A DNA stretch of 64,000 bases from Maritimibacter dapengensis (GTDB lineage: Bacteria > Pseudomonadota > Alphaproteobacteria > Rhodobacterales > Rhodobacteraceae). The notes below the pieces were generated by a model, which ran no database searches, was not told the origin of the DNA, and saw only the letters and a program-made list of their open reading frames with translations. The stretch is from the NCBI RefSeq assembly GCF_019218265.1, contig NZ_JAHUZE010000001.1, positions 682,001-746,000 on the forward strand, read 5' to 3'. The stretch's first letter is position 1. Each line of letters begins with the position of its first letter. Shown in pieces: positions 1-8,175 of this stretch. The position numbers and the translations under genes are program-made.

Positions 1-40
1 AAAATGCGCAGGAACGGTCAGTCCGGCCCGGCGCAGGGTG

Positions 41-53
41 GGTATTTATGGCA
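41..53 (-). repeat. Copy of dispersed intergenic motif (TGCCATAAATACC)
   Basis: Reading the minus strand gives TGCCATAAATACC, in the gene-free stretch downstream of the mur stop codon. It matches the core of four other copies in this window (near 12212, 15814, 15876 and 25810), all in intergenic DNA beside gene ends. Nothing else can be supported in bases 1-96. Confidence 0.45.
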
Positions 54-96
54 AAGCAGCCCGGTCAGAATAATCGAATTTCCTAGGGGGTCAAGC

Positions 97-519
97 TCAC
101 GGGTCGCGGCGACGCACGAATATATCGAGCCGGTGGCTCACGATCTCGAAGCCGTGCCGACGCGCGATTTCTTCCTGCATGGCTTCGATTTCTTCGGACA
201 CGAATTCAACAACTTCGCCCGTGTCGATGTCGATGAAATGGTCATGATGCTCCTCGGGGATCGTTTCATACCGGGTGCGGCCATCGTCAAAACTGTGGCG
301 CTCGATCAGGTCGTGTTCGCTGAGCACGTTCAGCGTGCGATATACTGTCGCGATATTAATGCCCGGGTGCACCCGCTTCACCCGGCGGTGCAGTTCTTCC
401 ACGTCCGGATGGTCGCTCGAGTCTTCGAGCACCTTGAGAATGGCTTTCCGTGGCCCGGTGATCCGTAGCCCCGCAAGCCGGCACCTTTCGGTCAGGTTCG
501 ACGCTCCCACATCGCTCAT
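97..519 (-). CDS. mur: Fur-family metal-responsive repressor, Mur-like
   Basis: A 140-residue Fur-superfamily regulator: an N-terminal winged helix with the recognition segment around NIATVYRTL, then a metal-binding dimerisation domain with the HHDH motif at about residues 91-94. There is only one cysteine, so the CxxC structural zinc site of classical Fur is absent, as in alphaproteobacterial Mur proteins. It faces sitABCD across two palindromes, which is the standard arrangement for a manganese-sensing repressor of that importer. ATG 519 is preferred, with AGGA upstream; GTG 537 is an in-frame alternative. Family assignment is secure. Manganese rather than iron specificity is inferred from context and from the missing cysteines. 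Confidence 0.88.
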   Translation of the reverse strand: MSDVGASNLTERCRLAGLRITGPRKAILKVLEDSSDHPDVEELHRRVKRVHPGINIATVYRTLNVLSEHDLIERHSFDDGRTRYETIPEEHHDHFIDIDTGEVVEFVSEEIEAMQEEIARRHGFEIVSHRLDIFVRRRDP

Positions 520-560
520 GGCGGTCCTGTTCTCCACGGTGAAGGCCCTTCACGCATTAT

Positions 561-575
561 TGCAAATGAATTGCA
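561..575. promoter_or_regulatory. Mur/Fur-type operator 1
   Basis: TGCAAATGAATTGCA is a near-perfect palindrome, with TGCAAxT and AxTTGCA half sites, in the divergent mur/sitA region. It resembles the TGCAA-containing Mur-responsive sequences described upstream of rhizobial sitABCD. It probably represses sitA and perhaps mur itself when manganese is sufficient. Confidence 0.65.
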
Positions 576-607
576 CTTGCATCAAGGCGCGAATCTGGTA
601 ACTCTAG

Positions 608-624
608 TTGCGAATGATTTGCAA
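608..624. promoter_or_regulatory. Mur/Fur-type operator 2
   Basis: TTGCGAATGATTTGCAA is a 17-base palindrome with one mismatched pair, sharing the TTGC(A/G)AATgA core with operator 1. Its centre lies about 48 bases from that of operator 1 and about 55 bases before the sitA start. Two sites suggest cooperative or stepwise repression. Confidence 0.65.
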
Positions 625-670
625 CTGGCATGCGACGTCGATCGCTCGAGCCAGAAAAGGAGCCAAGACC

Positions 671-1573
671 ATGAAACGCGCCGCGTTCGGAAAGACGTTT
701 ATGGCAGCCGCCTTGATAGTGGGCGCTGGGCCGCTCTTTGCGCAGGACAAGATGAAAGTGGTCACGACCTTCACCGTTCTTGCCGACATGGCGCAGAACG
801 TCGCGGGGGAGGCGGCCGAGGTCGTGTCCGTCACCAAACCCGGTGCCGAGATCCACGGCTACGAACCCACGCCACGCGATCTTGTCGGTGCGCAGGGGGC
901 CGACCTCATCCTGTGGAACGGCATGAACCTCGAGCTTTGGTTCGAGCAGTTCCTCGGCAATCTGAGCGACGTTCCCTCGGTCGTATTGTCCGAAGGGGTC
1001 GATCCGATCCCGATCGCAACCGGCGCTTACGAAGGAAAGCCGAACCCCCATGCCTGGATTGGGCTTGAGAATGCGCTCGTCTATATCGACAACATCGAAG
1101 CGGCGTTCGCGGAACATGACCCGGAAAATGCCGACGTCTATGCGGCCAACGCGGATGCCTATGCAAAGGAACTGCGCGATACGATCGAACCGCTGCGCGA
1201 CCAGATCGCCGCGATCCCCGAGGCGCAGCGGTGGCTCGTGACCTGCGAAGGCGCGTTCAGCTATCTCGCGCGGGACTTCGGTTTGAAGGAACTCTACCTC
1301 TGGCCGATGAACGCCGACCAGATGGGCACACCGAAACAGGTTCGCGCGGTGATCGACGGCGTCCGCGACAATGATATCCCCGTGGTGTTCTGCGAAAGCA
1401 CTGTGAACACGGCACCCGCCGAACAGGTCGCTCGCGAAACCGGAGCGGACTTTGGGGGGGTTCTTTATGTCGACAGCCTGTCGGAAGCGGATGGGCCCGT
1501 GCCGACCTATCTCGATCTGCTGCGCGTGACCTCCGAGACCGTTGCGCGAGGCTTGCAAAAGGCCATGAATTGA
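671..1573 (+). CDS. sitA: Mn/Fe ABC transporter substrate-binding protein SitA
   Basis: A 300-residue cluster A-I (ZnuA/PsaA family) periplasmic metal-binding protein. A cleaved signal peptide covers about residues 1-24. The four expected metal ligands line up as H62 (EIHGYEP), H127 (NPHAW), E193 (CEGAFSY) and D268. The His-rich loop typical of ZnuA is absent, which favours manganese or iron over zinc. The upstream ORF extension is rejected because ATG 671 follows an AAAGGAG ribosome-binding site at 655-662. It is the first gene of sitABCD, downstream of two Mur-type operators. The 95-base gap to sitB holds a small hairpin. Confidence 0.93.
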   Translation: MKRAAFGKTFMAAALIVGAGPLFAQDKMKVVTTFTVLADMAQNVAGEAAEVVSVTKPGAEIHGYEPTPRDLVGAQGADLILWNGMNLELWFEQFLGNLSDVPSVVLSEGVDPIPIATGAYEGKPNPHAWIGLENALVYIDNIEAAFAEHDPENADVYAANADAYAKELRDTIEPLRDQIAAIPEAQRWLVTCEGAFSYLARDFGLKELYLWPMNADQMGTPKQVRAVIDGVRDNDIPVVFCESTVNTAPAEQVARETGADFGGVLYVDSLSEADGPVPTYLDLLRVTSETVARGLQKAMN

Positions 1574-1639
1574 CCGCAACTCATGATTATTGACGCGGTC
1601 GGCCGTGCCAGGAACCGGGTAGGCCGTCCGACAGGAACC

Positions 1640-1655
1640 GACCGTTCTTTCGGTC
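1640..1655 (+). other. Small hairpin in the sitA-sitB gap
   Basis: GACCG and CGGTC flank a six-base TTCTTT loop just before the sitB ribosome-binding site AGGAAG. Stem-loops after a binding-protein gene often stabilise the upstream message and raise its yield over the membrane components. That role is inferred here. Confidence 0.35.
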
Positions 1656-1668
1656 AGGAAGATACAAG

Positions 1669-2577
1669 ATGAAGCCAGACAGCCAACTGTCCCGAGCCAA
1701 CACGATCTCTTCGACGACGGAACCGCCGATGGACGGCATCATGGCGCAGGACGTCACCGTGACGTACCGGAACGGCCATACCGCGCTGCGACATGCGAGT
1801 TTCGGGATTCCGCGCGGCACCGTGACCGCGCTGGTCGGCGTGAATGGCGCGGGCAAGTCGACATTGTTCAAGGCGATCATGGGGTTCCTGCCCGTCGCGT
1901 CCGGTGAAATCCGCCTCCTGGGCCAAAGCGTGCGCGATGCGTTGAAGCAGAACCTCGTCGCCTATGTCCCGCAATCGGAAGAGGTCGACTGGTCGTTCCC
2001 GGTGCTGGTCGAGGACGTCGTGATGATGGGGCGTTACGGCCACATGGGGCTCTTGCGCCGCCCGTCGAAAACGGATCGCGAAGCGGTGGATGCCGCGCTC
2101 GCACGCGTGAACATGCAGGACTTCCGCCACCGTCAGATCGGCGAGCTTTCGGGTGGGCAGAAGAAACGCGTCTTCCTCGCACGTGCGCTTGCACAAGAAG
2201 GCCAGGTCATCCTGCTGGACGAACCCTTCACCGGAGTCGACGTCAAGACCGAGGAGCAGATCATCCTGCTTCTGCGCGAGATGCGGGACGAAGGCCGCGT
2301 GATGCTCGTATCGACCCATAACCTGGGGACGGTGCCGGAATTCTGTGATCGCACGATCCTGGTCAAAGGCACCGTGCTCGCCCACGGACCGACCGAAACG
2401 ACGTTCACCCGCGAAAACCTTGAAATGGCATTTGGAGGCGTGTTGCGTCACTTCACGCTGGGCGGGGCCGATCTTCACGACGACGACGACGCGCGGCACA
2501 TCTCGATCTTCACCGACGACGAGCGTCCTTTCGTGCAGTACGGCGAGGAAACGCGGGTCAGGGAGGACAAGTCGTGA
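1669..2577 (+). CDS. sitB: Mn/Fe ABC transporter ATP-binding protein SitB
   Basis: A 302-residue ABC ATPase that powers metal import with SitC and SitD. Visible motifs are Walker [10 protein letters not shown] at 57-65, signature LSGGQ at 160-164, Walker B VILLDEP at 180-186 and switch histidine H217. ATG 1669 has AGGAAG upstream; in-frame ATGs at 1729 and 1741 are possible and would remove an unconserved-looking N-terminus. The C-terminal tail is rich in Asp and His (around [10 protein letters not shown]) and may be a cytosolic metal-sensing or disordered extension. The stop codon overlaps the GTG start of sitC in GTGA, so translation is coupled. Confidence 0.93.
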   Translation: MKPDSQLSRANTISSTTEPPMDGIMAQDVTVTYRNGHTALRHASFGIPRGTVTALVGVNGAGKSTLFKAIMGFLPVASGEIRLLGQSVRDALKQNLVAYVPQSEEVDWSFPVLVEDVVMMGRYGHMGLLRRPSKTDREAVDAALARVNMQDFRHRQIGELSGGQKKRVFLARALAQEGQVILLDEPFTGVDVKTEEQIILLLREMRDEGRVMLVSTHNLGTVPEFCDRTILVKGTVLAHGPTETTFTRENLEMAFGGVLRHFTLGGADLHDDDDARHISIFTDDERPFVQYGEETRVREDKS

Positions 2578-3437
2578 GCGTCCTGCTGGAGCCCTTTTCC
2601 TACGGCTACATGACGAACGCGATGTGGGTCTCGGCGCTGGTCGGAGCGGTCTGCGCCTTTCTGTCGTCCTATCTGATGCTGAAAGGCTGGTCGCTCATCG
2701 GCGACGCGCTCTCGCATTCGGTGGTGCCCGGTGTGGCGGGGGCTTATATCCTGGGTCTTCCCTTCGCACTTGGCGCATTCCTGTCGGGCGGTCTTGCGGC
2801 GGCGGCGATGTTGTTCCTGTCGGACCGGTCCGGACTGAAGGCCGACGTCATCATCGGGATCATCTTCACGAGCTTTTTCGGACTTGGACTGTTCATGGTT
2901 TCCGTGAACCCGATGTCGGTGTCGATTCAGACGATCACCATGGGCAATATCCTCGCCATTACGCCGGGCGACACGTTGCAGCTCGCCATCATCGGCTTCG
3001 TTTCCTTCGCCGTTCTGGGGGTGCTTTGGAAGGACCTGATGGTCACGTTCTTCGATGAAAACCATGCAAGGTCCATCGGCCTCAATCCGGGGCTTCTCAA
3101 GGGCGTTTTCTTCGTTCTCCTCTCGGCTTCGGTGGTCGCTGCGATGCAGACGGTCGGAGCGTTTCTCGTGATCGCGATGGTGGTGACACCCGGCGCGACC
3201 GCCTACCTTCTGTGTGACCGTTTCGAGCGGTTGATCGTCACCTCCATCGCCATCGGTGCGGTGACGAGTTTCCTGGGCGCCTACATCAGCTATTTCCTCG
3301 ACGGGGCCACGGGGGGCGTGATCGTTCTCCTTCAGACCCTCATCTTCCTCGCGACATTCCTGCTCGCACCGAAACACGGGTTCCTCGCGGCGCGGCGCAA
3401 GGCAGCGCGGGCGATTTCCGAAGGAGAGGCCGCTTGA
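2574..3437 (+). CDS. sitC: Mn/Fe ABC transporter permease SitC
   Basis: A 287-residue ABC-3 family integral membrane permease with about eight hydrophobic segments. It forms the transport channel with SitD. The family coupling region [16 protein letters not shown] is intact near residues 43-58. GTG start inside the sitB stop codon (GTGA); its own stop overlaps the TTG start of sitD (TTGA). Such tight coupling fits fixed stoichiometry of the complex. Confidence 0.92.
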   Translation: MSVLLEPFSYGYMTNAMWVSALVGAVCAFLSSYLMLKGWSLIGDALSHSVVPGVAGAYILGLPFALGAFLSGGLAAAAMLFLSDRSGLKADVIIGIIFTSFFGLGLFMVSVNPMSVSIQTITMGNILAITPGDTLQLAIIGFVSFAVLGVLWKDLMVTFFDENHARSIGLNPGLLKGVFFVLLSASVVAAMQTVGAFLVIAMVVTPGATAYLLCDRFERLIVTSIAIGAVTSFLGAYISYFLDGATGGVIVLLQTLIFLATFLLAPKHGFLAARRKAARAISEGEAA

Positions 3438-4267
3438 TCGACGCGCTTCTCCTTCCGTTTCAATTCCCGTTCATGATGAACGCCTTCTGGATTTCGGTGA
3501 TCGTGTCAGTGCCGACGGCGCTCCTGTCCTGTTTCCTTGTCCTGAAAGGCTGGGCGCTGATGGGCGACGCGGTCAGCCACGCTGTGCTGCCCGGAATCGT
3601 GCTTGCGTATATCCTCGGTATCCCGCTGATCTTCGGCGCATTCGCCGCCGGCATGTTCACGGCCGTCGCCACCGGCTATCTCGCCGAGAACAGCCGGGTG
3701 AAGCAGGATACAGTCATGGGGGTGGTCTTCTCGGGCATGTTCGCGCTTGGAATCGTTCTCTACATTTCGATCAACACCAACGTCCATCTGGACCACATCC
3801 TGTTCGGAAACATGCTCGGCGTCGGACCGGACGACCTGTTGACCGCCGGCCTGATTTCCGCCGCCGTGTCCTTTGGCCTCGTGTTCAAATGGAAAGACCT
3901 GATGCTGCACGCGTTCGACCCGGCTCAGGCCAAGGCCTCGGGGCTGCACGTCGGCGTCCTGCACTACGGGTTGCTGATCGCCCTTTCGCTCACCATCGTC
4001 GCGACGCTCTCGGCAACCGGCCTGATCCTAGCCGTTGGCTTGCTGATCGCGCCGGGCGCGATTGCCTTTCTGCTAACACGCAGTTTCGGCCAAATGCTCA
4101 TCGTGGCGGTCGTGGCCTGCATGGTGTCGATGGTCGCCGGGGTCTACCTCAGCTTTTTTCTGGATAGCGCGCCCGCCCCGACGATCGTTCTGGTCCTCAC
4201 GGCCATTTTCGTGACGGCTCTGGTGCGCAGGAACATCCAGACGCGCCGGGCGAGTGCTGCAGGCTGA
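3434..4267 (+). CDS. sitD: Mn/Fe ABC transporter permease SitD
   Basis: A 277-residue ABC-3 family permease, paralogous to SitC (compare GDAVSHAVLPGIVLAY with the same position in SitC). About eight membrane segments. It starts with TTG at 3434 inside TTGA, preceded by AAGGAG at 3421. SitC and SitD would form the heterodimeric channel. The next gene overlaps its 3' end if the GTG at 4254 is used. Confidence 0.92.
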   Translation: MIDALLLPFQFPFMMNAFWISVIVSVPTALLSCFLVLKGWALMGDAVSHAVLPGIVLAYILGIPLIFGAFAAGMFTAVATGYLAENSRVKQDTVMGVVFSGMFALGIVLYISINTNVHLDHILFGNMLGVGPDDLLTAGLISAAVSFGLVFKWKDLMLHAFDPAQAKASGLHVGVLHYGLLIALSLTIVATLSATGLILAVGLLIAPGAIAFLLTRSFGQMLIVAVVACMVSMVAGVYLSFFLDSAPAPTIVLVLTAIFVTALVRRNIQTRRASAAG

Positions 4268-5333
4268 CACGGGCGATCATCGCTCTGCCGGGCCCGACCC
4301 CGGTGAAGGCGAGACGGAAGGGAGAGGGCCTCTGGCACAGGACGAAGACGATATCCGACACTTCGGCACCCTGCCTGACGGCAGCCCGGTCGAGGCCGTC
4401 ACCATCCGGGGAGGTGGCGCCACCGCCGTGGTGCTCACACAGGGTGCGCGGCTACAGGACTTCCGCCTTGCAGACGTGGCGCATCCTCTGATCCTGGGAA
4501 GCCCGGACCTCACAGCATATCTCGGCCCCATGCGTTTTTTCGGGGCGATCGTCGGACCCGTTGCGAACCGGATCGCAGGCGGTCGCTTCATGCTAAACGA
4601 CCGGGCCTTTGCGCTCGAGCGAAACGAGGCTGGTAAAACCACGCTTCACGGCGGCGAAACGGGCTTTTCCCAACAGAACTGGAACGTGAGCGCGGTCGCC
4701 CCGGACGCGGTGAGCTTGCAGTATATCCGCCCTGACGGCACAGGCGGATTTCCCGGCACTTTGGATGTCCGCGCCCGGTATTCGCTGGACCAGAGCGGAT
4801 GCCTGACGCTCGAAATCACCGCGCAAACCGATGCCCCAACGCCCTTCGCGCCAGCGTTCCACGGCTACTGGGATCTGAGCGGGCAGGGTGACCTTGGCGC
4901 ACATCGCCTGCACGTTCACGCCGACACCTACCTGCCGGTCGATGGCGATCAGATCCCCACGGGTCGTGTTGCACCCGTTGCCGAAACGCCTTTCGATTAT
5001 CGGCGGCCCCGCGAATTGGATCCGGCCCTCGACCATAATTTCTGCATCGCGACAGAGCAGGGCCCGCTCCGCCCGGTCTGCCAGTTGTCGACCAGCTCTC
5101 TGAGCCTCGACGTCGAAAGCACGGAAATCGGCCTACAGGTCCACGCCGGCGGTTCGCTCGATACGCGGCCTTTTCCCGGCCACGACGGCAAACCCTATGG
5201 ACCCGGCGCCGGCATCGCCCTCGAACCGCAATTCTGGCCCGACACGCCGAACCATCCGACCTTCCCGAACGCCACGCTATTGCCGGGCGCAACATACCGA
5301 CAAATCACGAGGTTCTCGGCCCGGACCGGGTGA
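4254..5333 (+). CDS. galM: Aldose 1-epimerase (galactose mutarotase) family protein
   Basis: A GalM-fold enzyme that interconverts alpha and beta anomers of aldoses. Conserved features are NRI (R106), LHGG (H132), catalytic H203 in FHGYWDLSG and the C-terminal general base E324 in ALEPQFWPD followed by NHP. Length (about 330-359 aa) suits the family. The start is uncertain: GTG 4254 overlaps sitD by 14 bases, while CTG 4332 follows a GGAGAG ribosome-binding site, and residues 1-26 look unlike family N-termini. It may be co-transcribed with sitABCD although no link between mutarotation and metal import is known. Sugar specificity cannot be read from the sequence. Confidence 0.82.
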   Translation: MLQADTGDHRSAGPDPGEGETEGRGPLAQDEDDIRHFGTLPDGSPVEAVTIRGGGATAVVLTQGARLQDFRLADVAHPLILGSPDLTAYLGPMRFFGAIVGPVANRIAGGRFMLNDRAFALERNEAGKTTLHGGETGFSQQNWNVSAVAPDAVSLQYIRPDGTGGFPGTLDVRARYSLDQSGCLTLEITAQTDAPTPFAPAFHGYWDLSGQGDLGAHRLHVHADTYLPVDGDQIPTGRVAPVAETPFDYRRPRELDPALDHNFCIATEQGPLRPVCQLSTSSLSLDVESTEIGLQVHAGGSLDTRPFPGHDGKPYGPGAGIALEPQFWPDTPNHPTFPNATLLPGATYRQITRFSARTG

Positions 5334-5659
5334 TGACGACCTTTCTGCGTGGGATCCGTCCGATCGTGATCACCAGCCCGGCGTGCTTGTTCGACCCGAA
5401 GTAAGAGGTGGCGACCTGGATTCCGGCGATGCTGCATGTGCTCAAACAGACGACCAGAGCCATCGGCAATCCCCGCGGCAGACCGCCGCGGCAGCCTTTC
5501 CGCCCAATCCGGGTTGGCTTTGAGCCAACGGTCGACCCCGTCGGCAAGCGACATCTGAAAGTTGAAGCGAGGAAGACACACTTTCAGGATCGGTCGACCA
5601 AATGCGCGAAGGTCGGCCGGAAATCGGGCCCAAAAATCCGCTAAGTCACTGAAAGGAAA
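5334..5659. other. Intergenic stretch, possible ORF remnants
   Basis: No convincing gene. On the minus strand one frame (5305-5463) would read a 52-residue peptide with a hydrophobic start (MALVVCLSTCSIAG), overlapping galM antisense. Another minus frame has protein-like text around VDRWLKANPDWAERL at about 5480-5550. These lie in different frames and could be decayed pieces of a small gene, or chance. I see no terminator with a U-tract here. Confidence 0.3.
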
Positions 5660-5733
5660 TGGAGGCGAGTACCGGAATCGAACCGGTGTACACGGATTTG
5701 CAATCCGCTGCGTCACCACTCCGCCAACTCGCC
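5660..5733 (-). tRNA. tRNA-Cys (anticodon GCA)
   Basis: On the minus strand the acceptor arms GGCGAGT and ACTCGCC pair fully. The anticodon stem GCGGA/TCCG(T) closes the loop TTGCAAA, giving anticodon GCA. The T-arm is CCGGTTCGATTCCGG, and TCCA completes an encoded CCA end at 5660. Length is 74 bases including CCA. No intron or variable-arm oddity. Confidence 0.96.
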
Positions 5734-5989
5734 GAAGGGTGTGGCACTCATTAGATTTCAACGTCGGGCGCGTCAAGCGGGTATCGGGCGGTCTGTCTGG
5801 CGAAGGTGGGCGGTGCGGTCGAAGCGTCTTGGAGGCGCGCCTGTGCCGGGTGGGGCGGATGGCTGGAAACCAAACCCGCCCGCCGACGATATTTCGAACA
5901 CAATCTCTCAACTTGCGACCGGGCCGCATTGCGGGTGCCGGGTTTCTGTGGCAAGAGATCGCAAGTCAATTCGCCGAGACAGGACCGCA

Positions 5990-6643
5990 ATGAGTGATTT
6001 TCATAAGCGCCGGGTGGTGATGGTCGACACGCAGGTGCGGCCCTCGGATGTCACAAAATACCCGATTATCAACGCCATGCTCGATGTTCCGCGTGAAGAT
6101 TTCGTGCCGGACGATCTGCGTGAAGCGGCCTATGCGGATGCGCCGGTGACGCTTGCGCCGGGCCGGGTTCTCATGGAGGCACGGACGTTCGCGAAGATGC
6201 TCGACGCGATTTCGGTCGGGCCGGATGAGCTGGTGCTCGACCTGGGCACTGGATACGGCTACGGCGCTGCGGTGCTCGCGAAAATCGCCGATTTCGTCGT
6301 GGCGCTGGAGGAGGATGAAACCCTTTCAGCCGAAGCGGAGGCGCGCCTTGGCGAAGCCGAGATCGACAATGTCGCCGTGATGACCGGACCGCTGGTCGAA
6401 GGCGCCGCCAAGCATGGCCCCTATGATGTGGTGTTCATCGAAGGTGCCGTGGAACAGATCCCCGATGCCATCGGCGAACAGCTTCGCGAAGGCGGACGGA
6501 TCGTCGCGATTTTTGCCGAAGGTAATCTCGGCGTGGTTCGGTTGGGGCAGAAGATCGACGGCGTGCTCAACTGGCGCTTCGAGTTCAACGGGACCGCGCC
6601 GGTCCTTCCCGGCTTCTCGAAAGCGACCGAATTCGCGCTTTGA
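5990..6643 (+). CDS. pcm: Protein-L-isoaspartate O-methyltransferase family
   Basis: A 217-residue class I SAM-dependent methyltransferase of the PIMT family, which starts repair of isoaspartyl residues in aged proteins. The SAM-binding motif I is LVLDLGTGYGYGAAVLA at about residues 79-95. The N-terminal VDTQVRP...VPREDFVP resembles the substrate-recognition segment of alphaproteobacterial members. The start chosen is ATG 5990 after AGGAC; the ORF is open further upstream but reads through tRNA-flanking DNA. It is directly followed by tolC, 22 bases downstream. In the family, activity on isoaspartate is not always demonstrated for this shorter alphaproteobacterial branch. Confidence 0.85.
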   Translation: MSDFHKRRVVMVDTQVRPSDVTKYPIINAMLDVPREDFVPDDLREAAYADAPVTLAPGRVLMEARTFAKMLDAISVGPDELVLDLGTGYGYGAAVLAKIADFVVALEEDETLSAEAEARLGEAEIDNVAVMTGPLVEGAAKHGPYDVVFIEGAVEQIPDAIGEQLREGGRIVAIFAEGNLGVVRLGQKIDGVLNWRFEFNGTAPVLPGFSKATEFAL

Positions 6644-6665
6644 GCGTGACTTGAAAGGACATGGG

Positions 6666-8066
6666 ATGCGTAGGTTTCTCGCGATCGTCACGGCATTGGT
6701 CCTGACCACCGGGTTCGTCACCTCCGGTCCTGCACGGGCTGAAAGCCTGTCGGATGCGATGGTGTCCGCCTACAAGAATTCCGGTCTCCTCGAACAGCAG
6801 CGTGCGCTTTTGCGGGCCGAAGATGAAAACGTCGCGATCGCAGTGTCCGCGCTGCGTCCGGTCATCTCCTACTCCGCGACCGCGGGGCGGACGATCAGCG
6901 ACCCGGTCGGGGGCGGGCTTCTGGGCGCGCCGACGGACCGTTTCAACGCGAGCATCAACCTGCAGGCACAGCTGCTCTTGTTCGATTTCGGGCAGACGGA
7001 CCAGAAAATCGCGATTGCGCGGGAAAGCGTGATGATGGCGCGGGAAATGCTCGTGGGTGTCGAGCAGAACGTTCTGCTCAACGCGGTGCAGGCTTATCTC
7101 AACGTGCTGTCGGCTCAGGAATCCGTGGCGCTGCAAGGCAGCTCGGTCCGCCTGATCACGCAAGAGCTGCGCGCTGCGCGGGACCGCTTCGAGGTGGGTG
7201 AGATCACCCAGACCGACGTGTCGCTTGCGGAGGCCCGGCTCGCGGCTGCGCGGTCTGCGGAGGCTGCCGCTCAGGGCGATCTTATGGTCCAGCGTGAAGC
7301 ATACAAGGCGGCCGTGGGCCGGTTCCCCGGCAATCTTGCACCACCGCCGTCGCCGCCGCGCGTGCCGGACACGCTCGATGCCGCGAAGGCGCAGGCGCGG
7401 GCACGGCATCCGGACATCCTGTCGGCCAAACGCGCGGTCAGCTCGGCGGAGATGTCGATCGAACTGGCGAAGCTCAGCACCCGCCCCACGGTGAGCGCGT
7501 CGGCGACAGCCACGCGGACATTCCGGCCCGCCGCGACCGAGGCGCGCAGCCTGCAGGGCGGCGTGACATTGTCCGGCCCGATCTATTCCGGTGGACGCCT
7601 CACGGCGCTGTATCGTCAGGCCGTTGCGCAAGCGGAAGCGCAACGCGCGGGGCTGCTCGTCACCACGCAGGGGATCGATCAGCAGGTCGGGAACGCCTGG
7701 GCGCAACTCGCCATCGCGACGGCCAGCCTTCAGGCCACCGATCGGCAGATCCGCGCTAGCCAGGTCGCATTGCGCGGTGCGCGGGAAGAAGCGACGCTGG
7801 GCGCGCGCACGACGCTCGACGTGCTGAACGCCGAGCAGGAATTGCTCGATGCGAGATCGTCGGCGATTTCGGCCCGTTACGACCAATATGGTGCGATCTA
7901 CCGGCTGCTGGCTGCCATGGGCCTGCTGACCGCCGATCACCTCAATCTGGGCATCGTGTCCTATGATCCCGAAGCCTATTACAATGCCGTGCAGGATGCA
8001 CCGCTGCGCCGCGTGAGCCCGCAGGGTCAGAAGCTCGAGCACATACTGGAAACGCTCGGCAAATAG
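6666..8066 (+). CDS. tolC: TolC-family outer-membrane efflux protein
   Basis: A 466-residue outer-membrane factor forming the trimeric exit duct for type I secretion and RND/MFS efflux. A signal peptide ends near ARAES at residues 23-27, followed by two repeated OEP domains of long coiled helices. GPIYSGGR near residue 305 is the typical second-half strand motif. ATG 6666 has AAAGGA upstream. No dedicated pump genes lie nearby, so it is probably the general TolC serving pumps encoded elsewhere. The pcm-tolC pair matches the Caulobacter region that carries rsaFb and popZ (from memory). Confidence 0.93.
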   Translation: MRRFLAIVTALVLTTGFVTSGPARAESLSDAMVSAYKNSGLLEQQRALLRAEDENVAIAVSALRPVISYSATAGRTISDPVGGGLLGAPTDRFNASINLQAQLLLFDFGQTDQKIAIARESVMMAREMLVGVEQNVLLNAVQAYLNVLSAQESVALQGSSVRLITQELRAARDRFEVGEITQTDVSLAEARLAAARSAEAAAQGDLMVQREAYKAAVGRFPGNLAPPPSPPRVPDTLDAAKAQARARHPDILSAKRAVSSAEMSIELAKLSTRPTVSASATATRTFRPAATEARSLQGGVTLSGPIYSGGRLTALYRQAVAQAEAQRAGLLVTTQGIDQQVGNAWAQLAIATASLQATDRQIRASQVALRGAREEATLGARTTLDVLNAEQELLDARSSAISARYDQYGAIYRLLAAMGLLTADHLNLGIVSYDPEAYYNAVQDAPLRRVSPQGQKLEHILETLGK

Positions 8067-8175
8067 CGGCTGACGCCGTGCCGCGCGAAATCGAGCAAAT
8101 CCAAGGCTTTGCATTGTCTCAAATCCGGTCCGGCGCTATTGTGCGGGACGAGGTACATGCGGGTAGAGCGAATCC

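Noticed and set aside
5195-5929. 244-aa minus ORF across galM end, tRNA-Cys and the pcm upstream region
   Set aside because: Runs through a tRNA gene and antisense to galM; only short protein-like patches.
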